A DNA stretch of 64,000 bases from Rhodococcus rhodnii NBRC 100604 (GTDB taxonomy: Bacteria; Actinomycetota; Actinomycetes; Mycobacteriales; Mycobacteriaceae): contig NZ_BCXD01000009.1 in NCBI RefSeq assembly GCF_001894925.1, positions 124,001 to 188,000 on the forward strand. The letters are read 5' to 3'. Within the stretch, counting starts at the first letter, position 1, and each line of letters starts with the position of its first letter. Shown piece by piece: positions 1 to 9,018 of the stretch. The position numbers and the translations under genes were made by a program. A model generated the notes under the pieces. It was not told the origin of the DNA and ran no database searches. It worked only from the letters and a program-made list of their open reading frames with translations.

Positions 1-54
1 AAGCGAGGAATCGACGAATCCGAGCACGCCGAGACCGCGTACGACCTCGCATAG
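1..54 (+). CDS. amtB: Ammonium transporter AmtB, C-terminal end (partial)
   Basis: Only the last 17 codons are present, reading ...DESEHAETAYDL and ending in TAG at 52-54. An acidic tail of the form ESEHAE(T/S)AYD followed by a PII gene is typical of actinobacterial AmtB ammonium channels, whose cytoplasmic tail contacts GlnK/GlnB. The call rests on this tail and on the glnB-glnD genes downstream. The rest of the gene lies before the window. Confidence 0.8.
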   Translation, partial: KRGIDESEHAETAYDLA

Positions 55-480
<426 letters not shown>

Positions 481-522
481 TCGTTCACCGTTCGGGTGAA
501 CAGTTCCAACTGGTGAAGCAGG

Positions 523-564
523 GGCCCCGGCTCCGCCGCCGTCACGGGTGGTGGAGCCGGGGCC
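523..564 (+). terminator. Hairpin terminator after glnB
   Basis: Arms 523-540 and 547-564 pair over 18 positions with two G-T type mismatches, separated by a 6-nt loop. The downstream sequence is only modestly T-rich (gttcctgttgg), as is common in high-GC actinobacteria. It would separate amtB-glnB transcripts from glnD. Confidence 0.8.
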
Positions 565-640
565 GTTCCTGTTGGTGAGGTCCGTCGGGTGCGACGGGCG
601 AACAATCCGCGGCCCGTGCCGCGATCGAGGAGGAGTGACC

Positions 641-3094
641 GTGAGTCAGGTGCCGGGATCGAATGCTGCGGCGGACCTCGCGCGGGCCCGGGACCAGTTG
701 CGTGGCGGGGCGCCCGGTTCGTCGGGGCACGGCCGCCGGCTCGACGCCGCCGGTCTGCGTCAGGCGCTCGTCGATCTGCACGAGTTCTGGCTCGGAACCA
801 AGGCCCAGGAAGTCGGAATCCTGCCGGATTCGGGCTTCGCGCTCGTCGCGGTCGGCGGGCTCGGCCGCCGCGAGCTGCTGCCGTACTCGGACCTCGATCT
901 CGTGCTGCTCTACGACGAGGACCTCGCGCCGGACGTCGTCGGTGCGGTCGCCGATCAGCTGTGGTACCCGTTGTGGGACGCACACATCAAGCTCGACCAC
1001 AGTGTGCGAACGGTGCCACAGGCGCTCGCCGTCGCCGGTTCGGACATCCCGGCCGTCCTCGGGATGCTCGAAGCGCGCCACATCGCCGGCGACGTCGAAC
1101 TGTCCACCCAGCTCATCGGAAGCGTGCGGCGAGCGTGGCGCGCCGACATCCGTGACCGCTTCGACGATCTGATCGAGGAGACCAGGACGCGCTGGCGGCG
1201 CAGCGGTGAGATCGCCCACCGCGCCGAACCGGACCTCAAGAGCGGACGCGGCGGGCTCCGCGACGTGCAACTGCTGCACGCGCTCGCGGCGGCCCAGCTC
1301 ACCGACGGGCTCGGTCCCGAGGTTCCCGGCGGCGGCGTCGCCCACGCGCACAACGGACTGCTCGACGTCCGCACCGAACTGCATCGCGTCGCAGGGCGCG
1401 CCCGAGATCAGCTCCTCGCCCAGGACGCCGACGAGATCGGGGCCGCGCTGCGGATCGGCGACCGCTTCGATCTCGCACGGCTGCTCAGCGATTCGGCCCG
1501 CACCATCAGCTATGCGGTGGAGGTCGGGATCAGGACGGCGTCGAACGCACTGCCGCGCCGGGGGCTCGGACGGCTGCGGCGCCCGCCCGTGCGGCGCCCT
1601 CTCGACGAAGGTGTCGTCGAGCACTCCGGCGAGGTCGCCCTGGCCAGGGACGCACGACCCAAGCGTGACCCCGCGCTCATCACCCGTGTCGCGGCCGTCG
1701 CCGCGCAGACGGGCCTGCCGATCGGATCCGGGGCGCTCGCCCGGCTGGCCGACAGTGCGCCGGAACTTCGGGAGCCGTGGCCGAAGGACGCCGTCGGCGA
1801 ACTCCTCGTGCTGCTCGGCTCGGGCCATCGCAGCGTGCCGGTGATCGAAGCGCTCGACCGCACCGGGCTGTGGGGCCGCTTGCTGCCGGAGTGGGGCGCG
1901 GTTCGCGATCTGCCGCCGCGCGACGCCGTCCACACCTGGACGGTGGATCGCCATCTCGTCGAGACGGCGGCCTACGCCAGCGGATTCACGACGCGAGTGT
2001 CTCGGCCGGACCTGCTCATGCTCGGCGCCCTGCTCCACGACATCGGCAAGGGACGCGGCGGCGACCACAGCGTCGTGGGTGCAGAACTCGCGACGCAGAT
2101 CGGGCGACGCATGGGACTGTGGCCGTCCGACGTCACGATCCTCAGCGCCATGGTGCGCCATCACCTGCTGCTCCCGGAGACCGCGACGCGCCGCGATCTC
2201 GAGGACCCCGCGACGATCGAGCGGGTCGTGGAGGCGATCGGCGGGGATCCGACGCTGCTCGAACTGCTCCACGCGCTCGCCGAGGCCGACTCGCTCGCGA
2301 CGGGGCCCGGCGTGTGGGGCGACTGGAAGGCCACGCTCATCGGTGAACTCGTCCGGCGCTGCCGGCTCGTCATGGCGGGGGAGACGCTCCCGGAGCCCGA
2401 CCCGCTGGACCCGGACCTCGTCGCACGCGGAGCGGACGGCGGTGTCCACGTCGACATCGTGCAGGCCGATTCCGCGCACACGTGGCGCGTCACGGTCGTC
2501 GCACCGGATTCCGCGGCACTGCTCTCGCGCGAGGCGGGCGTGCTCGCGCTGCACGGGCTCCGCGTGCTGACGGCATCGCTCGGAAGCCACGAGGGATCGG
2601 CCGTGAACTCGTTCGTCGTCGCGCCGCACTTCGGCACGCCACCCGAGGCCGGGTTGCTGCGGCAGGAGTTGCTGCGGGCGAACGCGGGCGAACTCGATCT
2701 CCACGAGCGGCTCGACGCGAAGGACGCGCAGGAACGGGAATCGCGTGCGCTCGAACTCGGCAGCGACCGCCCGGACGCGGTGCCCGTGCTCTACGCCCAG
2801 GCGCCGCCCCGTGTGCTGTGGTTCGACACGCCGGTGCCGCACCAGGTGATTCTCGAACTGCGTGCCGAGGACCGCGTTGGACTGCTGTCGCGGCTCGCCC
2901 GCGCACTCGAGACCTGCGGCGCCGACATCCTGTGGGCGAAGGTGAGCACGCTCGGCACGACGGTGATCGACTCCTTCTGCCTCGATCTCTCCGCTGCCGA
3001 CACCCGCGCCGCCCGCGAGCGGATCGAGCGCGCGCTGCTCGCCGTCGTCCCGAGCCCGCGGCCGGAGCCGCGCCCCGGGGCCGACGAGGGCTGA
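641..3094 (+). CDS. glnD: [Protein-PII] nucleotidyltransferase/hydrolase GlnD
   Basis: An 817-aa bifunctional enzyme that modifies and demodifies PII in response to glutamine. The order of domains is clear. A nucleotidyltransferase domain near residues 90-120 has [19 protein letters not shown], with the SDxD metal motif. An HD phosphohydrolase domain has [12 protein letters not shown] around residue 465. Two ACT domains lie at the C-terminus ([13 protein letters not shown] and [16 protein letters not shown]). The GTG at 641 is preferred because a gaggagg RBS lies 6-13 nt upstream; the longer in-frame reading from 548 would start inside the preceding terminator. It follows glnB directly, its substrate gene. 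Confidence 0.96.
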   Translation: MSQVPGSNAAADLARARDQLRGGAPGSSGHGRRLDAAGLRQALVDLHEFWLGTKAQEVGILPDSGFALVAVGGLGRRELLPYSDLDLVLLYDEDLAPDVVGAVADQLWYPLWDAHIKLDHSVRTVPQALAVAGSDIPAVLGMLEARHIAGDVELSTQLIGSVRRAWRADIRDRFDDLIEETRTRWRRSGEIAHRAEPDLKSGRGGLRDVQLLHALAAAQLTDGLGPEVPGGGVAHAHNGLLDVRTELHRVAGRARDQLLAQDADEIGAALRIGDRFDLARLLSDSARTISYAVEVGIRTASNALPRRGLGRLRRPPVRRPLDEGVVEHSGEVALARDARPKRDPALITRVAAVAAQTGLPIGSGALARLADSAPELREPWPKDAVGELLVLLGSGHRSVPVIEALDRTGLWGRLLPEWGAVRDLPPRDAVHTWTVDRHLVETAAYASGFTTRVSRPDLLMLGALLHDIGKGRGGDHSVVGAELATQIGRRMGLWPSDVTILSAMVRHHLLLPETATRRDLEDPATIERVVEAIGGDPTLLELLHALAEADSLATGPGVWGDWKATLIGELVRRCRLVMAGETLPEPDPLDPDLVARGADGGVHVDIVQADSAHTWRVTVVAPDSAALLSREAGVLALHGLRVLTASLGSHEGSAVNSFVVAPHFGTPPEAGLLRQELLRANAGELDLHERLDAKDAQERESRALELGSDRPDAVPVLYAQAPPRVLWFDTPVPHQVILELRAEDRVGLLSRLARALETCGADILWAKVSTLGTTVIDSFCLDLSAADTRAARERIERALLAVVPSPRPEPRPGADEG

Positions 3095-3187
3095 CGGGCG
3101 CCGGGGCTCGCGGTCGCCGCGTGCCCCCGGGCGTCCGACCGCTAGTGTGGACGTCGGCACATACGCACGATCCCAGGAGACCACTCG

Positions 3188-4747
3188 GTGTTCGAATCCC
3201 TCTCGGACAGGTTGACCGGAGCCCTCAAGGACCTCCGCGGCAAGGGGCGACTGTCCGACTCCGATATCGACGCGACCGCGCGCGAGATCCGGCTCGCCCT
3301 GCTCGAGGCGGACGTCGCGCTCCCTGTCGTGCGTGCCTTCATCGCCAAGATCAAGGAGCGAGCGAAGGGCGCCGAGGTGTCGGGCGCGCTCAATCCGGCG
3401 CAGCAGGTCGTCAAGATCGTCAACGAGGAGCTCGTCGGCATCCTCGGCGGCGAGACCCGCAGGCTGCGGCTCGCGAAGACGCCGCCCACCGTCGTCATGC
3501 TCGCGGGCCTGCAGGGCTCCGGTAAGACGACACTCGCGGGCAAGCTCGCGAAATGGCTTCAGGCACAGGGGCACACGCCGCTGCTCGTGGCGTGCGACCT
3601 GCAGCGTCCCGGCGCGGTGCAGCAGCTCCAGATCGTCGGCGAACGCGCAGGCGTGTCGGTGTTCGCTCCGCATCCCGGCACGTCGGTGGGTGGTGGCGAC
3701 AACGAGCTCGGTGTCTCGGCGTCCGATCCCGTCGAGGTCGCCCGTGAAGGTGTCGCCGAAGCGCGCAGCAAGCAGTACGACGTCGTCATCGTCGACACCG
3801 CGGGCCGCCTCGGCATCGACGAGGAGCTCATGGCCCAGGCCGCGGGCATCCGCGACGCCGTGCAGCCGGACGAGACGCTCTTCGTCCTCGACGCGATGAT
3901 CGGCCAGGACGCCGTCAGCACCGCCGAGGCGTTCCGCGAGGGCGTGGGCTTCACCGGCGTCGTGCTGACGAAGCTCGACGGTGACGCCCGTGGTGGCGCC
4001 GCGCTCAGCGTCCGCGAGGTCACGGGCGAGCCGATCCTCTTCGCCTCGACCGGTGAGAAGCTCGAGGACTTCGACGTCTTCCACCCGGACCGGATGGCGA
4101 GCCGCATCCTCGGCATGGGTGACGTGCTCAGCCTCATCGAACAGGCGGAGACGGTCTTCGATCAGAAGCAGGCGGAGTCGACCGCCCGCAAGATCGGATC
4201 GGGCGAGCTGACGCTCGAGGACTTCCTCGAGCAGATGATGGCCGTCCGCAAGATGGGGCCGATCGGAAACCTGCTGGGCATGCTCCCGGGCGCGGGCCAG
4301 ATGAAGGACGCGCTCGCGAACGTCGACGAGAAGCAGCTCGACCGCGTGCAGGCGATCATCCGCGGCATGACGCCCGCCGAGCGCGAGAACCCCAAGATCA
4401 TCAACGCGTCGCGCCGGTTGCGCATCGCGAACGGCTCGGGCGTCAAGGTCTCCGACGTCAATCAGCTCGTCGACCGTTTCTTCGAGGCCCGCAAGATGAT
4501 GACCGCGATGGCCGGCCGGATGGGCATGCCCGGGGCGCGCAAGAACCAGCGCTCGAAGAAGGGCAAGAAGGGCAAGAAGGGTGGCCGCGGCCCGACCCCG
4601 CCCAAGGTGAAGGGCGGCTTCCCGGGCGGAATGCCCGGTGGCATGCCGGGGATGCCCGACATCTCGCAGATGCCGAAGGGGCTCGACGAGTTGCCGCCGG
4701 GGCTCGAGGGATTCGATCTGTCGAAGCTCAAGCTGCCGAAGAAGTAG
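3188..4747 (+). CDS. ffh: Signal recognition particle protein Ffh
   Basis: A 519-aa SRP GTPase that binds 4.5S RNA and signal sequences of nascent membrane proteins and docks with FtsY. An N-domain is followed by the G-domain: G1 GLQGSGKTT at about residue 107, G3 DTAGRL, and G4 TKLDGDARGG. The methionine-rich M-domain follows. The tail is unusual in being basic (KKGKKGKKGG) and then Met/Gly/Pro-rich (GMPGGMPGMP), which is seen in actinobacterial homologues. The GTG start has an aggaga RBS. A TAGTGT hexamer at 3143-3148 may be its -10. It is followed after 6 nt by the amidohydrolase gene. Confidence 0.97.
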   Translation: MFESLSDRLTGALKDLRGKGRLSDSDIDATAREIRLALLEADVALPVVRAFIAKIKERAKGAEVSGALNPAQQVVKIVNEELVGILGGETRRLRLAKTPPTVVMLAGLQGSGKTTLAGKLAKWLQAQGHTPLLVACDLQRPGAVQQLQIVGERAGVSVFAPHPGTSVGGGDNELGVSASDPVEVAREGVAEARSKQYDVVIVDTAGRLGIDEELMAQAAGIRDAVQPDETLFVLDAMIGQDAVSTAEAFREGVGFTGVVLTKLDGDARGGAALSVREVTGEPILFASTGEKLEDFDVFHPDRMASRILGMGDVLSLIEQAETVFDQKQAESTARKIGSGELTLEDFLEQMMAVRKMGPIGNLLGMLPGAGQMKDALANVDEKQLDRVQAIIRGMTPAERENPKIINASRRLRIANGSGVKVSDVNQLVDRFFEARKMMTAMAGRMGMPGARKNQRSKKGKKGKKGGRGPTPPKVKGGFPGGMPGGMPGMPDISQMPKGLDELPPGLEGFDLSKLKLPKK

Positions 4748-4753
4748 CCCGTC

Positions 4754-5839
4754 GTGGCGCGCTGGCACGTGCGGGGCCGCACGCTCCCCGGTGGTGACCC
4801 GATCGAACTCTGGGTCACCGACGACGGCGTGTTCACCGACGAACCGCTGCCGGGCGCGGAATCGCTCGCGCCGGACGGCTGGATCCTGCCGGGCCTCGTC
4901 GACGCCCACTGCCGCATCGGAATCCGGTACGGCGGGGGCGGCGGCGAGACCCGCGAGGGCCTGCTGGAGCAGGCGCGCATCGAACGAGACGCGGGCGTCC
5001 TGCTCGTGCGCGATGCGGGCTCGCCCGTCGACACGCGCTTCGTCGACGACATGCCCGGACTCCCGCGCATCGTGCGGGCCGGACGGCACATCGCCACGCC
5101 CAAGCGGTACATCCGCGGACTTCCCGTGGACCTCGACGACGAAGCGCAGCTGCCCGACGAGGTGCGGCGGCAGGCGCGCGCGGGGGACGGCTGGGTCAAG
5201 CTCGTGGGCGACTGGATCGACCGGGATCTCGGCGATCTCGCCCCGCTCTGGAGCGACGCGATCCTGAAGGACGCGATCGCCGCGGCTCACGACGAGGGCG
5301 CGCGCGTGACGGCGCACGTGTTCGGCGAGGACGCGCTCCCGGGTCTGCTCGCGGCTGGGATCGACTGCATCGAGCACGGCACGGGGCTGACCGACGAGAC
5401 GATCGAGACCATGGCCGAGGGCGACGTGGCGCTCGTCCCCACCCTGATCAACATCGCGACATTCCCCGAGATCGCCGACTCCGCGACACGGTTCCCGGTA
5501 TATGCGGCACACATGCGCGATCTGCACGCCCGCCGTTACGAGACGATCGGCGCCGCGCACGACGCGGGCGTGCGGATCCACGCCGGGACCGACGCCGGCG
5601 GCTCGATCCGCCACGGCCGCATCGCCGACGAGGTCGACGAGTTGCGCCGCGCCGGGCTCTCGGCGACCGGCGCTCTCGCCGCCGCGAGCTGGTCGGCCCG
5701 GGAATGGCTGGGGCACACGTCCCTCCGGCCCGGGGCGAGCGCCGACCTCACGGTGTACTCCCGCGACCCCCGTGAGCCGGGCGCGCTCACCGAACCCGTC
5801 GCCGTGATGGTGCGCGGCGTCGTGCACGCACGACGCTGA
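4754..5839 (+). CDS. Amidohydrolase-family protein (Rv2915c-like)
   Basis: A 361-aa protein of the metal-dependent amidohydrolase superfamily, starting at a GTG 6 nt after ffh, so probably cotranscribed. Family marks are GLVDAH near residue 50, VKLVGDWID, the ligand-region histidines VTAHVF and IEHGTG, and the late Asp in HAGTDAGGSIRHG. The first motif reads DAHCRIG: the second His of the usual H-x-H pair is Arg. As I recall it, the M. tuberculosis homologue after ffh reads DAHCHVG. Metal binding may therefore be changed or the activity lost. The substrate is unknown. Confidence 0.85.
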   Translation: MARWHVRGRTLPGGDPIELWVTDDGVFTDEPLPGAESLAPDGWILPGLVDAHCRIGIRYGGGGGETREGLLEQARIERDAGVLLVRDAGSPVDTRFVDDMPGLPRIVRAGRHIATPKRYIRGLPVDLDDEAQLPDEVRRQARAGDGWVKLVGDWIDRDLGDLAPLWSDAILKDAIAAAHDEGARVTAHVFGEDALPGLLAAGIDCIEHGTGLTDETIETMAEGDVALVPTLINIATFPEIADSATRFPVYAAHMRDLHARRYETIGAAHDAGVRIHAGTDAGGSIRHGRIADEVDELRRAGLSATGALAAASWSAREWLGHTSLRPGASADLTVYSRDPREPGALTEPVAVMVRGVVHARR

Positions 5840-5867
5840 CCGGCCGTTTTCTCGTCGTGCCGGTCGT

Positions 5868-6015
5868 TCTGGCAGAATGGTGAGCTGTCGTCGCAGCCGG
5901 GTACGCCCGCGCGACGGTCACAGGTTCGAGGCAAAACCGGTCGTGCCATCCGGGCACTTCGCTGAATTGCACGTGACATGCGCAGTTTCCTGCGCTGAAG
6001 AAGGAGAACGCAGCA
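5868..6015 (+). promoter_or_regulatory. rpsP promoter block and leader
   Basis: A -10-like CAGAAT lies at 5873-5878 within the block TCTGGCAGAATGGTGAG (from 5868), which recurs almost unchanged ahead of rplS. The transcript would carry a leader of about 130 nt. A perfect 6-bp hairpin with a tttc loop (5980-5995) sits just before the aaggag RBS, placed where it could affect ribosome access. I cannot assign it to a known leader family. Confidence 0.55.
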
Positions 6016-6453
6016 GTGGCTGTCAAGATCAAGCTCACCCGGCTCGGCAAGATCCGCAATCCGCAGTACCGGGTCGTCATCGCCGACTCGCGCACCCGCC
6101 GCAACGGCCGCGCGATCGAGACGATCGGCAAGTACCACCCGAAGGAGGACCCGTCCTTCATCGAGATCGACTCCGAGCGCGCTCAGTACTGGCTGGGAGT
6201 CGGCGCGCAGCCGACCGAGCCCGTCGAGCAGCTGCTCAAGATCACGGGTGACTGGCAGAAGTTCAAGGGCCTCCCGGGTGCCGAGGGCACGCTGAAGAAG
6301 GCCGAGGCCAAGCCGAGCAAGCTCGAACTGTTCCAGGCCGCCCTCGCGCAGGCCGACAACGAGCCGGCCGCCGAGGCGATCACGCCCAAGAAGAAGAAGG
6401 CCGCCAAGGACGAGGCCGAGGCTCCGGCGGACGCCGAGGCTGCCGACAAGTGA
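6016..6453 (+). CDS. rpsP: 30S ribosomal protein S16
   Basis: A 145-aa S16 starting at GTG 6016 after an aaggag RBS. The core ([41 protein letters not shown]) occupies the first ~85 residues. A Lys/Ala/Glu-rich C-terminal extension of about 55 residues follows ([12 protein letters not shown]), as in other actinobacteria. It is the first gene of the rpsP-khpA-rimM-trmD operon, and its TGA overlaps the GTG of the next gene. Confidence 0.97.
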   Translation: MAVKIKLTRLGKIRNPQYRVVIADSRTRRNGRAIETIGKYHPKEDPSFIEIDSERAQYWLGVGAQPTEPVEQLLKITGDWQKFKGLPGAEGTLKKAEAKPSKLELFQAALAQADNEPAAEAITPKKKKAAKDEAEAPADAEAADK

Positions 6454-6692
6454 GCGCCGTCGTCGCCGACGCCGTCGAACATCTCGTTCGCGGTATCGTC
6501 GCCAATCCGGACGACGTCCGCGTCGAGATGCTGTCGGGCCGTCGAGGCCGCACCGTCGAGGTGCACGTCAACCCCGAGGATCTCGGCAAGGTCATCGGCC
6601 GCGGTGGCCGCACCGCGACGGCGCTGCGCACCCTCGTTACCGGGATCGGTGGCCGGGGCATCCGCGTCGACGTCATCGACACCGACCGCTGA
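6450..6692 (+). CDS. khpA: KH-domain RNA-binding protein
   Basis: An 80-aa single KH-domain protein, the family's normal size. The RNA-binding loop [11 protein letters not shown] (GxxG = GRGG) is present around residue 50. Its GTG start overlaps the rpsP stop in a GTGA, giving translational coupling. KhpA usually pairs with KhpB and acts in RNA metabolism and cell-envelope control. Position between rpsP and rimM is conserved in actinobacteria. Confidence 0.93.
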   Translation: MSAVVADAVEHLVRGIVANPDDVRVEMLSGRRGRTVEVHVNPEDLGKVIGRGGRTATALRTLVTGIGGRGIRVDVIDTDR

Positions 6693-6704
6693 CGCGTCCC
6701 GATC

Positions 6705-7265
6705 ATGGAACTCGTCGTCGGTCGTGTCGTGAAATCGCACGGCATCCGGGGTGAGCTCGTCGTCGAGGTCAGGACCGACGAGCCCGAGGCGCGGTTCGCG
6801 ACCGGTGCCGTGCTGACCGCACGTGCGCCGCGCGCCCGCGAGACGACGCAGTACACGGTGGAAGCCGCCCGGGAACACTCCGGGCGGCTTCTGCTGCGTC
6901 TGCGTGGCGTGGACGGCCGCACCGAGGCGGACGCCCTGCGCGGAACACTCTTCGTCATCGATTCGTCCGAGCTGACGCCGTCGGACGATCCGGACGAGTT
7001 CTACGATCACGAACTCGAAGGACTCGTCGCCCGCACCGTCGACGGCGACGAGATCGGAACCGTCACCGAGGTGCTCCATTCGGCGGCGGGCGAACTGCTC
7101 TCGATCCGCGCTGTCGGGGGAGACGGCGGCGGTCGCGAGATCCTCGTGCCGTTCGTCACCGCGATCGTGCCCGAGGTGTCGGTGGCGGGCGGATACGTCG
7201 TCGTCGACCCGCCGGAGGGGCTGCTCGATCCGGATTTCGCCGCCGGCGACTCGCCGCAGCAGTGA
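6705..7265 (+). CDS. rimM: Ribosome maturation factor RimM
   Basis: A 186-aa 16S rRNA processing factor that assists 30S head assembly through S19. The N-terminal RimM barrel (VVGRVVKSHGIRGELVVEVRTDEPEARF) and the C-terminal PRC barrel (FYDHELEGLVARTVDGDEIGTV, ILVPFVTAIVPEV) are clear. It starts at ATG 6705, 12 nt after khpA, and its stop overlaps the trmD start (GTGA). Confidence 0.95.
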   Translation: MELVVGRVVKSHGIRGELVVEVRTDEPEARFATGAVLTARAPRARETTQYTVEAAREHSGRLLLRLRGVDGRTEADALRGTLFVIDSSELTPSDDPDEFYDHELEGLVARTVDGDEIGTVTEVLHSAAGELLSIRAVGGDGGGREILVPFVTAIVPEVSVAGGYVVVDPPEGLLDPDFAAGDSPQQ

Positions 7266-7963
7266 CCGCGGCGATGCGCATCGACACGATCACCATCTTT
7301 CCCGAGTACCTCGAGCCGCTGCGCGCGGCGCTGCTCGGCAAGGCGATCGACAAGGGCATCGTCACGGTCGGTGTGCACGATCTGCGCGACTGGACGCACG
7401 ACGTCCACAAGTCGGTCGACGACTCGCCCTACGGGGGCGGGCCGGGCATGGTCATGAAGCCCACGGTGTGGGGTCCCGCGCTCGACGACGTCCTTCCGCT
7501 CGGCGGCAGCGACGATCCGCTGCTCGTCGTGCCGACCCCGGCGGGCGTGCCGTTCACGCAGCAGACCGCGCAGCGGTGGGCCGCCGAGGAACACATCGTC
7601 TTCGCGTGCGGACGCTACGAGGGCATCGATCAGCGCGTCGTGGACGACGCCGCGCGCCGGGTCCGTGTCGAGGAGGTGAGCATCGGCGACTACGTGCTCA
7701 TCGGCGGCGAGGCCGCCGTCCTCGTGATGGTCGAGGCGTTCGCCCGGCTGATCCCCGGCGTTCTCGGCAATCAGCAGTCGCACGAGGAGGATTCGTTCTC
7801 CGACGGCCTCCTGGAAGGGCCCTCCTACACGCGCCCCGCGGTGTGGCGCGACCTCGAGGTGCCGGGTGTCCTGTTGTCCGGCGATCACGCCAAGGTGCAG
7901 CGGTGGCGCCGTGATCAGGCGCTCGAGCGCACTCGCGAGCGCAGGCCCGATCTGCTCGACTGA
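7262..7963 (+). CDS. trmD: tRNA (guanine-N1)-methyltransferase TrmD
   Basis: Makes m1G37 in tRNAs, which prevents frameshifting. The SPOUT knot and SAM pocket are seen in YEGIDQRV, SIGDYVLIGGEAAVLVMVEAFARLIPGV, and the N-terminal RIDTITIFPEYL. The annotated 233-aa frame begins at a GTG overlapping the rimM stop. Homologues usually begin MRID, so the ATG at 7274 (229 aa) is an equally good start. Last gene of the rpsP operon. Its stop is only 3 nt from the stop of the convergent lipoprotein gene. Confidence 0.96.
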   Translation: MTAAMRIDTITIFPEYLEPLRAALLGKAIDKGIVTVGVHDLRDWTHDVHKSVDDSPYGGGPGMVMKPTVWGPALDDVLPLGGSDDPLLVVPTPAGVPFTQQTAQRWAAEEHIVFACGRYEGIDQRVVDDAARRVRVEEVSIGDYVLIGGEAAVLVMVEAFARLIPGVLGNQQSHEEDSFSDGLLEGPSYTRPAVWRDLEVPGVLLSGDHAKVQRWRRDQALERTRERRPDLLD

Positions 7964-7966
7964 CCG

Positions 7967-8929
7967 CTAGCTCTCCGACCACGCGGCATCGACGGCGCCG
8001 TCCGGGAACAGGATCCGCACCACCTCGGTGATCGTGTCGCGCGCGTGCGCTGCACTCGCGTCGTCACGCGCGTCGGTCCACGACGTGTCGGGCAGGATCC
8101 CCGTCATCACGTCGTCGTCCGGGTACCGGACGTCCTCGCTCACCGACACGACGACGGCGTACCGGTCGCCGACGAGCGCGCTCGACACGTGGACCCACCG
8201 GGCGTCGATGCAGCACATCCACCCCTGCTTCGGGGCGAGCACCGGCGGGGCCCCGAGCACCGTGGGCAGCCCGAAACTCTGGTCGTAGCCGTCGGTCGCG
8301 ACGGGCGTCCATGCCCGGAGGTGATCGAGGAACTCGGCGGTTCGGTCCGGGCCGAGGCCGTCACGGTCCTGCGTGATCCCCTGGTACAGCGACGCGATGT
8401 CGGCGGGCGTCGAGACCGTGTTCCACCACAGTTCGTCGACCGGGGCCGATGTCGAGGTCAGCGCGTAGCGTTGCGCGACGTCGGCGACGACGTCGGGACC
8501 GTACTCGTTCCACAGCACGCCCGCCGCGAGATCGTCCGAGCCCGCCAGCATCGTCCGGAGCAACTCGCGGTCGTCGTCGAGTACGTGCTCGCCGGTCGCG
8601 TCGAGGTGGAAGGCCTGGGCGGCGAGAAACAGCTTCGCGACCGACGCGCAGAGCATCGGGTCTTCGGGATCGACGCCGGTGCTCGCGCCGGTCGCCAGAT
8701 CGACGACGACCGCGGTGAGCGCCGCGTCGCGACTCTCCGCGTACTCGCGTGCGTCGTCGAGCCGATCCTCCGCGGAATCCGCATCGGCGACGGCGGCCGC
8801 CTCGGCGGGCGCGCCCGTGCCGGCGGCGACGATGCTCGGCGGCGGGGCGCACGCCGTCGCACCGAGAACCACCGCTGCGATGGCCGCGACCACGAGCGCC
8901 GTCGTGGAGCGTCGCCTGGACCCGTGCAC
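7967..8929 (-). CDS. LppW-like serine-hydrolase-fold lipoprotein
   Basis: A 320-aa exported protein. The GTG at 8929 is supported by a gaaggga RBS and by the signal peptide that follows at once (RRRSTTALVVAAIAAVVLGATAC). Cys27 is the likely lipidated residue, although the -3 Ala is unusual for a lipobox. A C-A-S-V-A-K motif gives an SxxK pair (Ser96/Lys99) as in class A beta-lactamase/PBP folds. Convergence with trmD is the arrangement of lppW (Rv2905) in M. tuberculosis. I see no clear KTG box, so enzymatic activity is uncertain. Confidence 0.8.
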   Translation of the reverse strand: MHGSRRRSTTALVVAAIAAVVLGATACAPPPSIVAAGTGAPAEAAAVADADSAEDRLDDAREYAESRDAALTAVVVDLATGASTGVDPEDPMLCASVAKLFLAAQAFHLDATGEHVLDDDRELLRTMLAGSDDLAAGVLWNEYGPDVVADVAQRYALTSTSAPVDELWWNTVSTPADIASLYQGITQDRDGLGPDRTAEFLDHLRAWTPVATDGYDQSFGLPTVLGAPPVLAPKQGWMCCIDARWVHVSSALVGDRYAVVVSVSEDVRYPDDDVMTGILPDTSWTDARDDASAAHARDTITEVVRILFPDGAVDAAWSES

Positions 8930-9018
8930 GAGTTGTATCCCTTCGCCGATGGGCGCGTGACGCGCTCGGCAGGATCGTAGAGTCGCTCGGTCGGACCCGC
9001 TCGGTAGGGTCGTGCCTC

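Noticed and set aside
3188-3200. gtgttcgaatccc looks like a tRNA T-arm
   Set aside because: It is the ffh start codon and first residues; no acceptor or anticodon arms can be drawn around it.
542-5827. A 1761-codon open frame on the minus strand across glnD, ffh and the amidohydrolase
   Set aside because: It is antisense to three clear genes and shows Arg/Ala/Asp-rich composition without domains. High GC removes stop codons from the shadow frame.
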